Notes: generated by a model not told the origin, from the letters alone. 64,000 bases of DNA from Akkermansia muciniphila (GCA_945900775.1 CAMDJP010000007.1:1-64000), one strand, 5' to 3'; counted from the first letter of the stretch, positions 43,155-53,005 are shown. Numbers and translations are program-made.

Positions 43155-44963
43155 ATGGCCGGTCTCTTCTCGCAAACTAGCCTCGAGCAGATCCGCGCCG
43201 CGAGCGACATTGTGGACGTGATCGGCGGCTACTTTCCGCTTAAACGGGCCGGCACGAACTTCACGGCTCTCTGCCCGTTCCACAAGGAGAAGAGCCCGAG
43301 CTTCAACGTCAACCCGCACAAGCAGATCTTTCACTGCTTCGGCTGCCACAAGGGTGGCGACGTGTTCGGCTTCGTAATGAATTTCGAGAACGTGGATTTC
43401 CCCGAGGCCGTGCGCCGACTCGCCGAGCGTGCGCGCATCCCGCTCGAGTTCGAGAACAACCCCGCGCAAAAGCAGGCGCGTAATCTGAAGGACCAACTCC
43501 TCCAGATCCACGAGCAACTCTCCCTGCGCTGGCAAGCTGCGCTGTCCAATGACGCCCAGGGCCAGATTGCGCGCGACTATCTGGAGAAACGCGGCGTCGA
43601 CCCCGAAGCGGTGAAGCTCTTCCGTCTCGGCTACGCGCCCGAGTCGTGGGACGACACGGTGAACTGGGCGCGGAGCAAATCCTTCGACCTCGCGCTCGTC
43701 GAACAAGCCGGCCTCATCATCCGCAAGGAGGGCACCGACCGGCATTATGATCGCTTCCGCGGACGGCTGATGTTCCCGATTTGCGATGAGCAAGGGCGGG
43801 TTATCGCGTTCAGCGGTCGCGTGCTCCGCGGTGATGAGAAAACGGCCAAGTACGTCAATTCGCCCGAGACGCCCATCTTCACCAAGGGCAAGATCTTCTT
43901 CGGCCTCGACAAGTCCAAGCGCGCGCTCGTGGACGCGGGCAGCGCGCTCATCTGCGAAGGTCAACTCGATCTCATTGCCTGTTTCACGGCGGGGGTGCAG
44001 AACGTCGTCGCGCCCCAGGGAACTGCCTTCACCTCCGACCACGCGCGCATCCTCAAGCGCTACGTGGACGAAGTCGTGCTCTGTTTCGATTCCGACACCG
44101 CCGGGCAGGCCGCAGCCGTGCGCGTGCTCGATAGTCTGCTGGCCGCGAGCCTCGCCGTGCGCGTGGCCATCGTCCCCGCGCCGCACGACCCCGACAGCTT
44201 CATAAAGGAACACGGCGCCGACGCTTTCCGCCAGCTCGTTGAGAAAGGCGCCGCCTTCTACGACTGGTACCTCGAAAAACTCTGCGCCACCCACGACACC
44301 AACTCCGACAAAGGCCGCGCCGCCGTGCTGCGCGAGATGGGCGCCGCCGTGCTCAAGGCCGGCGACACCGTGCTCGCCGACAAGTACGAACAGAAAACCG
44401 CGCTGATGCTCGGCGCCTCACCCGTCTCCGTTCGCACCGAGTGGAAGAAGATCCACGTCAACGCGCCCGCTGCAGAGCACTCCAATGCCGCCGCTGAACC
44501 GCCCACCGAAGCCGAGCCGCGGCCCAGCCCCCTCGAATTCTGGCTGCTCAAGCTCACCTTCCATGACGAGTCGAACTTAGACTGGCTCGCCGCGCATCTC
44601 GACCTCGATTGGGTGAACCACCTCACCACGCGCCAACTGCTCGCCCGACGGCTCGACCTCCACACGCAGCAGACGTGGCGAGGCGAGGCGGCTTTCCTGA
44701 GCGAAATCGAGGCCGAGCCGCTCCGCGCGCTCCTCAGCGAGGCGTTGGCCGACGCGCGACCTGCCGAGAACCCCCTGCAGCAACTCGGCGATGTCCTGCT
44801 GCGGCTGCGAAACCAGTTCATCGACCGCCGTCTCATGCGTCTCACTCAGGAATCGGCCCGTGACGGCTTGCCGGAGACCGAACTACATAGCCTGCTCCAG
44901 CAACAACAGACCTTGCGACGGCTCAAGCAACAACCGCTCCAGCCCCACACGGACGCGGCGTAA
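43155..44963 (+). CDS. dnaG: DNA primase DnaG
   Basis: A 602-residue primase. The CHC2 zinc ribbon is C40, H43, C61, C64 (CPFH and CFGC). The RNA polymerase domain includes RFRGRLMFPICDEQGRVIAF and the Toprim motifs EGQLDL (catalytic Glu) and FDSDTAGQAA (acidic pair). The C-terminal DnaB-binding region is divergent, as usual. Its position right after a TPR lipoprotein gene, rather than before rpoD, is noted. The length is normal. Confidence 0.96.
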   Translation: MAGLFSQTSLEQIRAASDIVDVIGGYFPLKRAGTNFTALCPFHKEKSPSFNVNPHKQIFHCFGCHKGGDVFGFVMNFENVDFPEAVRRLAERARIPLEFENNPAQKQARNLKDQLLQIHEQLSLRWQAALSNDAQGQIARDYLEKRGVDPEAVKLFRLGYAPESWDDTVNWARSKSFDLALVEQAGLIIRKEGTDRHYDRFRGRLMFPICDEQGRVIAFSGRVLRGDEKTAKYVNSPETPIFTKGKIFFGLDKSKRALVDAGSALICEGQLDLIACFTAGVQNVVAPQGTAFTSDHARILKRYVDEVVLCFDSDTAGQAAAVRVLDSLLAASLAVRVAIVPAPHDPDSFIKEHGADAFRQLVEKGAAFYDWYLEKLCATHDTNSDKGRAAVLREMGAAVLKAGDTVLADKYEQKTALMLGASPVSVRTEWKKIHVNAPAAEHSNAAAEPPTEAEPRPSPLEFWLLKLTFHDESNLDWLAAHLDLDWVNHLTTRQLLARRLDLHTQQTWRGEAAFLSEIEAEPLRALLSEALADARPAENPLQQLGDVLLRLRNQFIDRRLMRLTQESARDGLPETELHSLLQQQQTLRRLKQQPLQPHTDAA

Positions 44964-45013
44964 TCACGTAGCTTTCATCTTGCCGCGCGGACGATTCCCC
45001 TTATGCTTAAGTT

Positions 45014-45469
45014 ATGGAAGTCGTCATTGGATTGCTCGTCACCGGCGTGGTGCTACTGCTGCTGGAGACGGTGCTGCCGGGGGGAGTCACCGGTGTGATT
45101 GGCTTTTGCTGCCTGATTGGCGGCGTGACGATGGCCTACGTGAACCTCGGCATGACCGTAGGCAACTGGACACTCCTCGGCGTGTGCGGAGGACTGAGCC
45201 TCGGCACCTTTCTCTGGGCGAAATATTTCCCCGACAGCCGCGCGGCGCGCCGCTTCGTTTCTCACCAGCAGGTCGGCGAACTCGGCGTCGGCGATCCGAC
45301 CCTCCTGAATCAGACCGGCATCGTCCACTCCAGCCTGAGGCCGTGCGGCACCGCAATCATTGGCGGAAAGCGAATTGACGTGGTGACCGAAGGCAGCTTC
45401 ACTGAGCCCGGCACGCAGGTCAAAGTCGTCGCTGTCGAAGGTCTCCGCATCGTCGTCCGCCCCCTCTAA
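45014..45469 (+). CDS. NfeD-like membrane protein
   Basis: A 151-residue protein with three or four membrane segments in the first 75 residues (IGLLVTGVVLLLLETVLPGG, TGVIGFCCLIGGVTMAYV) and a C-terminal OB-fold-like domain. That domain reads LLNQTGIVHSSLRPCGTAII then GTQVKVVAVEGLRIVV, the short NfeD form. Such proteins are coupled to flotillin-like proteins, and floA begins 26 bases downstream. Confidence 0.85.
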   Translation: MEVVIGLLVTGVVLLLLETVLPGGVTGVIGFCCLIGGVTMAYVNLGMTVGNWTLLGVCGGLSLGTFLWAKYFPDSRAARRFVSHQQVGELGVGDPTLLNQTGIVHSSLRPCGTAIIGGKRIDVVTEGSFTEPGTQVKVVAVEGLRIVVRPL

Positions 45470-45495
45470 AAAGCCACTCAATCTAACCCAAAACT

Positions 45496-46545
45496 ATGAA
45501 CATCCCATTCCTTGCCCTTGCCGATATAATCAAGATGGCCCTCGTTGTCGTTGTCGTTGTCGCGATACTCGTCGTTGCGGTCATCGTCATCAACTTCTTC
45601 AGCGTGTGGGTCCGCGCACTCTTCTCCGGTGCGAAAGTCACCTTCACCGAGCTCATCGCCCTTCGTCTGCGCTCCGTGCCGGTGGGGCTCGTGGTGGACA
45701 CGCGCATTACCGCCATCAAATCCGGGCTGCCGCTGACCATTGACGACCTTTCCACGCACTATCTCGCCGGCGGCAACGTCGAGATGGTCGTCCTCGCGCT
45801 CATTGCCGCCAAGAAGGCCGGCATCCACCTCGTGTTCGACCGCGCCTGCGCCATCGACCTCGCCACCAAGGGTACGAACAAGACCGTCCTCGAGGCGGTG
45901 AAGACCTCGGTGAACCCCAAGGTCATCGGCTGCCCAAACCCCGCCTCGGGCAAGAGCACAATCGACGGCGTCGCCAAGGACGGCATCGTGGTGAAGGCCA
46001 AGGCCCTCGTCACCGTCCGCACGAACCTCGACCGCTTCGTCGGCGGCGCGACCGAGGAAACCATTGTAGCACGCGTTGGCGAAGGCATCGTCACCACGAT
46101 TGGTTCGTCGGACAGCTACAAGGTCGTGCTCGAGAATCCCGACCGCATCTCCAAGACCGTACTCAGCAAGGCTCTCGACTCGAACACCGCCTTCGAGATT
46201 CTTTCCATCGACATCGCGGACGTGGATGTCGGCGAGAACATCGGCGCGAAGTTGCAGGCTGAGCAGGCCGAGGCGAACAAGCTCGTCGCACAGGCACAGG
46301 CCGAAGTCCGCCGCGCGGCTGCCGTCGCGACCGAGCAGGAGATGATCGCGCGCGTCGCCGAGATGCGCGCGCGCGTCGTCGAGGCGGAAGCGCAGGTGCC
46401 GCTGGCGATGGCTGAGGCCTTCCGCAAGGGCAACCTCGGCATCATGGACTATTACCGGATGAAGAACATCCAAGCCGACACTGGTATGCGCGACAGCATC
46501 GCCGGTGGGTCGGGTACCACGCCGAGCGGTACCCAGCCGAGCTGA
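45496..46545 (+). CDS. floA: Flotillin-like protein FloA
   Basis: A 349-residue SPFH-family protein. It has an N-terminal membrane hairpin ([21 protein letters not shown] split), the UPF0365 core ([19 protein letters not shown], then [20 protein letters not shown]), and an Ala/Glu-rich coiled coil ([15 protein letters not shown]). It organises membrane microdomains in bacteria. The C-terminal region [19 protein letters not shown] is characteristic. It is the middle gene of a probable three-gene operon. Confidence 0.93.
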   Translation: MNIPFLALADIIKMALVVVVVVAILVVAVIVINFFSVWVRALFSGAKVTFTELIALRLRSVPVGLVVDTRITAIKSGLPLTIDDLSTHYLAGGNVEMVVLALIAAKKAGIHLVFDRACAIDLATKGTNKTVLEAVKTSVNPKVIGCPNPASGKSTIDGVAKDGIVVKAKALVTVRTNLDRFVGGATEETIVARVGEGIVTTIGSSDSYKVVLENPDRISKTVLSKALDSNTAFEILSIDIADVDVGENIGAKLQAEQAEANKLVAQAQAEVRRAAAVATEQEMIARVAEMRARVVEAEAQVPLAMAEAFRKGNLGIMDYYRMKNIQADTGMRDSIAGGSGTTPSGTQPS

Positions 46546-46566
46546 ACAGCGCAACGGATAGCCACC

Positions 46567-47136
46567 ATGACCGGGCCGGACAACATCGAGCGCGTGGTTT
46601 TCGCCGAAGGGTGGGAATCCCTGCTCGTCGTGCTGGCCATCATGATTCTCTCCGGCCTCGGGAACCTCATCAAGAAATTCCAAGGAAAGTCTGATGACAC
46701 GTCATGGGAAGATGAATCGCAACCCGCCCCCTCAAAACCGGCCCAGTCATCGTGGGAGGATCAATTACGAGGACTGCTTGAGCAGAAACAAAATCCCGTT
46801 GCTCCGCCCCTCCTCGCACCAATAACCTATAAGCCCGCGCCCCTGCGGACGTACGCACGTGACGAAGAAGAACCCTCCCAACGACCGTTGGTACATCTCA
46901 CTCAATCAGCCACCGCCTACGAGCGGGCGGCGATGCTGCACGAGCGAGTAGCGGCCCATCTCCAGCAGGTGGACAAGCGGATGGGACTCCACCGTCCCGC
47001 AGCGCCAGTCATGCACATCCGGAAACGCTCACTCGAAGCCGAAGCCGTTGTATCACTGCTTCGGAAGCCGACCACTGCACGCCAAGCCATCATCGCCTCC
47101 ATCATTCTCGGCACACCCAAGTCGTTGGAAACCTAA
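46567..47136 (+). CDS. Single-pass membrane protein of unknown function, FloA-linked
   Basis: A 189-residue protein with a hydrophobic segment near the N-terminus (WESLLVVLAIMILSGLGNLI), then a Pro/Gln/Ser-rich linker containing two WED elements (SWEDESQP, SWEDQL). The end motif is KPTTARQAIIASIILGTPKSLE, which resembles a short C-terminal motif in membrane proteins of PVC bacteria. It begins 21 bases after floA and is followed by a terminator, so it belongs to the same operon. Confidence 0.7.
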   Translation: MTGPDNIERVVFAEGWESLLVVLAIMILSGLGNLIKKFQGKSDDTSWEDESQPAPSKPAQSSWEDQLRGLLEQKQNPVAPPLLAPITYKPAPLRTYARDEEEPSQRPLVHLTQSATAYERAAMLHERVAAHLQQVDKRMGLHRPAAPVMHIRKRSLEAEAVVSLLRKPTTARQAIIASIILGTPKSLET

Positions 47137-47160
47137 CCGCCGCGCTGCAGAGAGGCGTTC

Positions 47161-47200
47161 AAAGAAAAAGGCCGCGCATCACGCGCGGCCTTTTCTTTTT
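47161..47200. terminator. Bidirectional terminator
   Basis: A near-perfect hairpin (AAAGGCCGCGC, loop, GCGCGGCCTTT) is flanked by A-rich sequence on the left (47161-47169) and T-rich sequence on the right (47191-47200). It can therefore stop both the NfeD-FloA operon (plus) and the DUF1549/1553 transcript (minus), whose stop lies at 47219. Confidence 0.9.
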
Positions 47201-47218
47201 GATTGTGCGAAGCTCAGC

Positions 47219-50200
47219 TCAGTCCACGTAGGTCGCCTCGTTGCTGAGCAAGAGCGCTTGGGCGTACTTCTCCCAGACGTTGAGCGGCTTGGGCTTTGAA
47301 CTCGGCGGGGCGAAGTCATCGGCTGCCTTCCACTCATTCATCACCATCGATCCGGTCTTCGGATCGGGCGCCATCGCCTCCATCATCCCAGCCACCTTCA
47401 CCACAGGCGCCCAGTTGAAGAAGTCCTGATACGGCCCTTTGCGGCAGTGCACGATAAAGTCAATGGTGCCATTCTTCTTCACAACCACGTTCGCAGCCGT
47501 GGCGTTGGCGCGACCACGCTTGGAGTCACCGCGCCAGAGTTCCTTCGGCAGTTCCTTCGGCAGTTCCTTCGGCACGTCAGCGGGGGTGTAGAGGATGAAG
47601 CCGCTAACACCGTCATACACCTTGTCGAGCGCATCCTTCTGCGCCTTGGGACTCTTGTCGAAGATGGCTTTGGCCTTCTCATCGAGATAATGCTCGAGAC
47701 CGCCATCGATGTTCACGGTCATGTCGCGCGGGGCAATCCAGCGGCGCACAGCGGCGATTTGCGGAAGCGGTCCGGGGTGCCCGCCCTTCGCGTCCATCTG
47801 CAGATTGCCGTGCTGCGGGTCGGGGAGGCGACCGCTGCCCTGCCACGACTTGCCGGTATAGTGCTTGAGCAAATAGAAGCTCAACTTCTTGGTGACATCG
47901 TCGTAGTTACCGTAGCCGTACTTCCACTGCGACTCGGGCAACGGCTCGGACTTCTCACCGGACTCCTCCTCGAGAAAACGAACGCCGAGCTTCATCTCGA
48001 TTGGCTCGGGTGAGCGCTGGAAAACCGAGGCGTAGAGTGATGCGATGCGCTGTTGGTCACTGCGGAAATCCTTGAACTCCTTCTTCTCGACGAGGCTGCG
48101 GGCGAGGCTGGCAATCATCGGGCTGTTCAGCATGAAGAGCGCCTGCTGCGGCACGGTGGAGGTGAAGCGCTGCGCGACCGTGGACTCGGGGTTGGCCATG
48201 TCGAACGTGCGAAACATCTCCGGCAGATTGCGGCGATCGATGAAGGCGTACACGCTGCGGCGCGGCGGGAAGGGCGGGCGGGTGATTTCCACCGGCTGAC
48301 CACCCATCGTCATGTCAATCTTGCCGCTGACGAAGAGCAGCGAATCGCGGAAGGCCTCGAAGTCGAGGCGGCGGCGATCCATCTTGTAGAAATAAGCGTT
48401 GGACGGATCCACGGCCGCGTAGCGAGGGTTCTCCTCGCTCGACTGCTGATACGTATTGGAGAGCATGATCAGCTTGTGCATCTTCTTGAGCGACCAGCCG
48501 TTCTCCATGAACGTCGAGGCAAGCCAGTCGAGCAGCTCGGGATGCGTCGGATCCTCGGAGCGCACACCGAAGTCGCTCATGTTCCGGACGATGCCGGAGC
48601 CGAAATGGTTCATCCAAATACGGTTCACCATTACGCGTGCGGTGAGTGGGTTGTCCTTGCTGGCGATGGCCTTGGCCAACTCCAGCCGGCCGCTGCCGTC
48701 CTTGAACGGCTGACGATTCGGACCGGAGAGAATCTCGAGGAATTGGCGCGGCGCCTCAGGGCCAAGATTGTTGCGGCTCCCCTTGATGAACACGCGCGCA
48801 TTGGCGGGTCGAGCGTTGTCCACCATCGACATCGCACGGGGCGGCGATCCGGGGTGCGTCACAATAAGGCTCTCAATCTTTTCGTCAAAATCCCGACCTT
48901 CGCGCTCGCCGATGCGGTTATTGTTCATCCTTGCGAGCTGTGCATACGCGAACCAGCTCGGCGAAGCGGGACCGTAAAGCACGGCGCGCAGCGGCTCGTA
49001 ATCCGCAAGCTTGATGTCCTTCAGCTTGTAGCCAAAACGCTTCTCGGCATCTGGCAGGTCCACCGGCGGCTTGATGCCGGGATTCTTGCCGCCCGGATTG
49101 GCCGTGTAGTAAGCGCCGATCGCGCGGTTCCAGTGGTACTCAGCACCGTCGAGCAGGGCCTTGTAGCGCATGATCACATCTCCCATCGAAGTCGGCGGTG
49201 TCTTGAACTGCCCCACGACAAGCGGGTTGAGGGGCTTCTTCTGCGGCGCGGCAAGCTTGGCGGTGACGTCTTTGGCCTTGGCCGCAAAGTTGGCATTCGT
49301 CGGAATGGCCGCGTAGGAGAGGAAGTGGGCGAAGACGGGGTCGTCATTCTTCGTTTTTCCGAAGTAGTTGTTCCAGCTCTGAAGCACCTCGAACTCGAGC
49401 TTCGTGGTCCGTTCGAACGCATCACGGTCGGCGCGGTCTTGTAACCGCTTGGGGCTCGTCTTTTGCGCGTACCACTGGCCCATGTAAAGAACGGTGTTGG
49501 TTCGGGCCTTAGTCTGGTAGTCGAACTCGGTCTTGGTGCGGAACACTTTCCGTTCAGCCTCAATCTCGTCGACCTTCTTCTGGAACTCGACGTAGTCGGG
49601 GTTGGTCGCAGCGGAGGAACCGGGCGTGTAATTCGTGTCGATTATCGGTCTATCCTCCGGCTCGTTGCTGCTGTTGAAGACGCCGTAGAGCGCGTAGTAG
49701 TCCTTCGTCGGAATAGGGTCGAATTTGTGGTCGTGGCAGCGTGAACAATAAACCGAGAGCCCCAGCGTGCCGCGGGTGAGCGCGTCGATGCGGTCGTCGA
49801 TAATTTCGTCCTGGTTGCGGTCGCGTCGGCCGAGGGTTAGAAAGCCAAGGGCCGGCAGCGCCTTTTGGTTGTCACCCGGCAGACGATCGGCGGCAATTTG
49901 CTCCGTGAGGAAACGGTCATACGGCTTGTCCTCGTTCATCGCATTGATAACGTAGTCACGGTAGGTATAGGCCCAAAGGTAACGGCCGTTGCCACCGCGA
50001 CGGTTGTTGGCACCGGAAGTATCGGCGTAGCGGGCCACGTCCAGCCAGTAGCGCCCCCAACGCTCGCCGTAGTGAGGCGAAGCGAGCAGGCGATCAACCA
50101 CCTTCGCGAAGGCGTCCGGCGATTCATCAGCCATGAACGACGACGCCTCTTCCGGCGTAGGCGGAATGCCGATAAGGTCGAAGTAAGCGCGGCGAATCAG

Positions 50201-50803
50201 AGTCCACTTGTCGGCCGGCAGGGACGGAAACACCCCTTTATCTTCCATCTTGGCGAAGATGAACGCGTCGATCGGATTCTTGATCCACGTCTTGATCGGC
50301 CGTTGCGGCACGGGAATCTCCGGCTTTTTCACCGCCTGAAAGGCCCAATGCTTCTTTGCCTTTTCTAAATCATCATCGCCGTTAATTATTCCAGCGGCCT
50401 TGCCGGTGCGCGGATCGGGCGCGCCCATGCGAACCCATTGCTCGAGGTCAGAAAGCTGTTCAGGCGTCAGACGCGGCTTGCCACCCGGCGGCATCGCCTC
50501 ATCGTTCGTATCAGGCAAGCGGATGCGCTTGATGAAGATACTCTTGCCGGGATCGCCAGCGACAACGACAGGACCGGAGGAACCGCCCTTGAGCATCCCC
50601 GCCTTCGTGTCGAGATAGAAGCCTCCCTTAGCCTTAGGCTTGGAGTCGGCACTGTGGCAACTGTGACAGTGCTCAATGAACACCGGGCGAATCTTGGACT
50701 CGAAGAACTCCGCTTCTTCGGGGCGAATTTCCTGAGCGGAGGAAGCGGCGACCAGTCCGCCGGTGATGATTGCCGACACCCAATGCGGATGACTCGACTT
50801 CAT
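47219..50803 (-). CDS. Secreted DUF1549/DUF1553 protein with planctomycete-type cytochrome motif
   Basis: A 1194-residue protein with a likely N-terminal signal (AIITGGLVAASSA). A PSCyt1-type haem-binding motif follows, CHSCH (Cys46, Cys49, His50), with FYLDTKAGMLKGGSSGP after it. The DUF1549 domain includes RWGRYWLDVARYADTSG and VYCSRCHDHKFDPIP, a second CxxCH. The DUF1553 domain includes ARVMVNRIWMNHFGSGIV and LMLSNTYQQSS. A C-terminal laminin-G-like or other extension remains. Members are very common in Planctomycetes and Verrucomicrobia; their biochemical role is unsettled. The partner DUF1501 protein is encoded just upstream. Confidence 0.92.
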   Translation of the reverse strand: MKSSHPHWVSAIITGGLVAASSAQEIRPEEAEFFESKIRPVFIEHCHSCHSADSKPKAKGGFYLDTKAGMLKGGSSGPVVVAGDPGKSIFIKRIRLPDTNDEAMPPGGKPRLTPEQLSDLEQWVRMGAPDPRTGKAAGIINGDDDLEKAKKHWAFQAVKKPEIPVPQRPIKTWIKNPIDAFIFAKMEDKGVFPSLPADKWTLIRRAYFDLIGIPPTPEEASSFMADESPDAFAKVVDRLLASPHYGERWGRYWLDVARYADTSGANNRRGGNGRYLWAYTYRDYVINAMNEDKPYDRFLTEQIAADRLPGDNQKALPALGFLTLGRRDRNQDEIIDDRIDALTRGTLGLSVYCSRCHDHKFDPIPTKDYYALYGVFNSSNEPEDRPIIDTNYTPGSSAATNPDYVEFQKKVDEIEAERKVFRTKTEFDYQTKARTNTVLYMGQWYAQKTSPKRLQDRADRDAFERTTKLEFEVLQSWNNYFGKTKNDDPVFAHFLSYAAIPTNANFAAKAKDVTAKLAAPQKKPLNPLVVGQFKTPPTSMGDVIMRYKALLDGAEYHWNRAIGAYYTANPGGKNPGIKPPVDLPDAEKRFGYKLKDIKLADYEPLRAVLYGPASPSWFAYAQLARMNNNRIGEREGRDFDEKIESLIVTHPGSPPRAMSMVDNARPANARVFIKGSRNNLGPEAPRQFLEILSGPNRQPFKDGSGRLELAKAIASKDNPLTARVMVNRIWMNHFGSGIVRNMSDFGVRSEDPTHPELLDWLASTFMENGWSLKKMHKLIMLSNTYQQSSEENPRYAAVDPSNAYFYKMDRRRLDFEAFRDSLLFVSGKIDMTMGGQPVEITRPPFPPRRSVYAFIDRRNLPEMFRTFDMANPESTVAQRFTSTVPQQALFMLNSPMIASLARSLVEKKEFKDFRSDQQRIASLYASVFQRSPEPIEMKLGVRFLEEESGEKSEPLPESQWKYGYGNYDDVTKKLSFYLLKHYTGKSWQGSGRLPDPQHGNLQMDAKGGHPGPLPQIAAVRRWIAPRDMTVNIDGGLEHYLDEKAKAIFDKSPKAQKDALDKVYDGVSGFILYTPADVPKELPKELPKELWRGDSKRGRANATAANVVVKKNGTIDFIVHCRKGPYQDFFNWAPVVKVAGMMEAMAPDPKTGSMVMNEWKAADDFAPPSSKPKPLNVWEKYAQALLLSNEATYVD
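47540..47575. repeat. Three 12-bp tandem units coding KELP
   Basis: TTCCTTCGGCAG occurs three times in tandem (the last copy ends AC instead of AG). On the minus strand this adds Lys-Glu-Leu-Pro repeats to the C-terminal part of the DUF1553 protein. A 12-base unit keeps the reading frame, so copy number can change without breaking the gene. Confidence 0.9.
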
Positions 50804-50845
50804 ATTTTCTTTCTTGTGCGCTTGAGGCAGGGAGCCTCAGGCAGA

Positions 50846-52270
50846 TCAGGCCATGACTCCCATGACCGGCTTACCCCACTCGTTCTCGTTGTCGGTGTTC
50901 CCGATGAGGCGCGCGTCACGAGCGCCGTTCTTGTAGGTCATCTTGGCGGGATCGAAGCCGAGAGCGTGCAGGATGGTCGCATGCAAGTCGCGCACGTGAA
51001 CCTTGTTTTCCACCGCAGATCCGCCGAGTTCATCGGTGGCACCGTAGGCGGTACCACCCTTGACCGCACCACCCGCCAACACGGTGCTGAATGCCTTGTT
51101 ATTGTGGTTACGGCCCGTGGCGCCGTCGCGCGTGGGGCTGCGGCCGAACTCGGTGGTAGCCACGATGAGCGTGTCCTTGAAGAGGCCACGCTGCTTAAGG
51201 TCGGTCATCAACGCAGCCCAGCCAGTGCCGATTTCGTTGCCGAGACGGCTTACTGTTTGCGGGATGCCATTATGCGTGTCCCAGCCGCCCTGCCAAACCT
51301 GCACGAAACGCACGCCGCGCTCGAGTAAACGACGCGCGATGAGCATCTGACGACCCTGCGCGCTGTTGCCGTAGGCCGTGCGCGTATCCTCGGTCTCCTT
51401 GGCGATGTCGAAGGCCTCGGTGGCGTCGGTCTGCATCCGGTAAGCCAACTCGAAAGAGAGAATCCGCGCTTCGAGCGCAGCTTCAGCCTGACGCTTCTGC
51501 TTGTGAATCTCGTTCAATTGGAAGAGCAGGTCGAGTTGCTTGCGCTGGTCGCTCTGCGAGGTGAACTGGCTCTTGATGTTGGCGATAATCTCCTCGATTT
51601 TCGTATTCTGGGAGTTGACGAACGCCCCTTGGTACGCGCCGGGCATGAAGGAGTTGCTCCAGTTCTTCGCATTCGGCATGCCACCAGGAGCGAGCGAAAC
51701 GAAGGCCGGCAGGTTCTGGTTCTCCGTGCCGAGGCCATAGGTGACCCACGAGCCAAGGCTCGGCTTGGGCATCTGGAACGAGCCAGTGTTCATCATCAAC
51801 GTAGCTTCGTCGTGCGCTGGGACGTCGGTGTGCATTGAGCGGATGATGGTCATATCGTCCGCGTGCGGCGCGAGTTTGGACCACACGTTGCTGAACTGGA
51901 GGCCGCTGCGGCCGTAGTTGGGGAACTCGAATTGTGGCGCGAGCAACTCGCGACCCATGCCGCCCTTGCCGTCGCCCGTGCCTATGCCCGCCTTGGCCTT
52001 CAGCTCCGGCTTCGGATCCCACGTGTCGAGATGCGTCTGCGCGCCTTGGAAGAAGATGTGGAGTACGCGCTTGGCCTTTGCCGCGAGCGGCGGCTGCTTC
52101 GCCGCGAGCAATGCGCCTTGCGCCTGCTGGCCGTGGGTCAGCTCGGGATAAAGCATGCTGGCCAAGCCGAGCGCACCGAAGCCTGTGCCGAAGCGGTTCA
52201 GGAACTCGCGGCGGGTCTGGAACTGATTCTCCAACCGAGGCCGGTGGTCATTGATATAATTGTCAATCAT
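50846..52270 (-). CDS. DUF1501 (sulfatase-like) protein with Tat signal
   Basis: A 474-residue protein. Its N-terminus has a twin-arginine-like signal (QTRREFLNRFGTGFGALGLA). The alkaline-phosphatase/sulfatase-like fold of DUF1501 is marked by HIFFQGAQTHLDTWDPKPE, SMHTDVPAHDEATLMMNTG and LIVATTEFGRSPT then GRDHN-like GRNHNNKAF. It follows the common pairing DUF1501-DUF1549/1553 and is separated from that gene by 42 bases, so they are co-transcribed. The exported enzyme activity is not known. Confidence 0.93.
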   Translation of the reverse strand: MIDNYINDHRPRLENQFQTRREFLNRFGTGFGALGLASMLYPELTHGQQAQGALLAAKQPPLAAKAKRVLHIFFQGAQTHLDTWDPKPELKAKAGIGTGDGKGGMGRELLAPQFEFPNYGRSGLQFSNVWSKLAPHADDMTIIRSMHTDVPAHDEATLMMNTGSFQMPKPSLGSWVTYGLGTENQNLPAFVSLAPGGMPNAKNWSNSFMPGAYQGAFVNSQNTKIEEIIANIKSQFTSQSDQRKQLDLLFQLNEIHKQKRQAEAALEARILSFELAYRMQTDATEAFDIAKETEDTRTAYGNSAQGRQMLIARRLLERGVRFVQVWQGGWDTHNGIPQTVSRLGNEIGTGWAALMTDLKQRGLFKDTLIVATTEFGRSPTRDGATGRNHNNKAFSTVLAGGAVKGGTAYGATDELGGSAVENKVHVRDLHATILHALGFDPAKMTYKNGARDARLIGNTDNENEWGKPVMGVMA

Positions 52271-52446
52271 AAGAACTCGTGCGGTTTAGGGGGCCGTTAG
52301 ATTCGCGCTACTGAGTTGCGTAATCTCCCCAAAACCTAGCACCGCTCGGTGTTGTTGCAACAGCTTTCTCGCCTGCAGACGCTTTTGTGAATAGCGGTGA
52401 AGAATTCTGAGTTGAGTTCTGCCGCCGCACCGATAGACTTACTGAG

Positions 52447-52899
52447 ATGCGTCTGCCTATGGCCATGTCCCTCCTCTGCCTGATTGCCCTCACGGCAATC
52501 GATGGCCGCGCCGCCGAGGCGACCATCGCCAAGGTGCTGCCGCATTACCTCGACGAGGAGGGCCGCCACACGCTCGGCCCCGGCTTGCTCGATCGCGACA
52601 CCTACCAAGCCGAGCTCCGGCGCAATCCAACGAAGATCCGCGCCGTGCGGTTCGATATCAAATGGTCCGGCCGCGCCCGCGCCCAACCGCTCACGCTCCG
52701 CATCGAGGCTCGCGGCAGCAAGGCCGCCTCCACCCCGATTACGCTCGAAACTGCCGCCCAGTCCGGATTGCTCGCCAACTGGACCTCCCTCTCGCTCAAT
52801 TCTGCGGCCTATCAAAAACTCGGCCAAATCGAAGCTTGGCGCGCAACCCTCTGGGACGGTCAGACTCTGCTAGCCGAGCAGAAATCCTTCCTCTGGTAA
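52447..52899 (+). CDS. Secreted protein of unknown function
   Basis: A 150-residue protein with a signal peptide (MAMSLLCLIALTAIDGRAA). A beta-rich body follows, containing VLPHYLDEEGRHTLGPGLLDR, and the strongly phrased end AWRATLWDGQTLLAEQKSFLW. The latter looks like a conserved short domain of verrucomicrobial proteins. No function is known to me. It is divergent from the DUF1501 gene (176-base intergenic region that would hold both promoters). Confidence 0.65.
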   Translation: MRLPMAMSLLCLIALTAIDGRAAEATIAKVLPHYLDEEGRHTLGPGLLDRDTYQAELRRNPTKIRAVRFDIKWSGRARAQPLTLRIEARGSKAASTPITLETAAQSGLLANWTSLSLNSAAYQKLGQIEAWRATLWDGQTLLAEQKSFLW

Positions 52900-52913
52900 A
52901 ATCCCCATCTGTC

Positions 52914-52938
52914 CACGCGTTCCTGTGAACAACGCGTG
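52914..52938. repeat. Inverted repeat upstream of the giant TIG-repeat gene
   Basis: CACGCGTT and AACGCGTG form a perfect 8-bp dyad with a 9-base spacer, 68 bases before the start at 53006 and 15 bases after the previous stop. With no T-run it is not a clear terminator; it may be an operator. Confidence 0.5.
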
Positions 52939-53005
52939 AACAAGATTTAATATCTCCGGCTCGTCGCCTCCCCACACGGTCGGCATTGTGCTGCGGTTTA
53001 TATTT

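Noticed and set aside
48053-49444. A 463-residue plus-strand frame opposite the DUF1553 gene
   Set aside because: It is the complement of a well-supported conserved gene and contains no recognisable motif.
52336-52827. A 163-residue minus-strand frame
   Set aside because: It overlaps the secreted protein at 52447-52899, which has a signal peptide and a protein-like end; the antisense product is Gly/Glu/Arg-rich.
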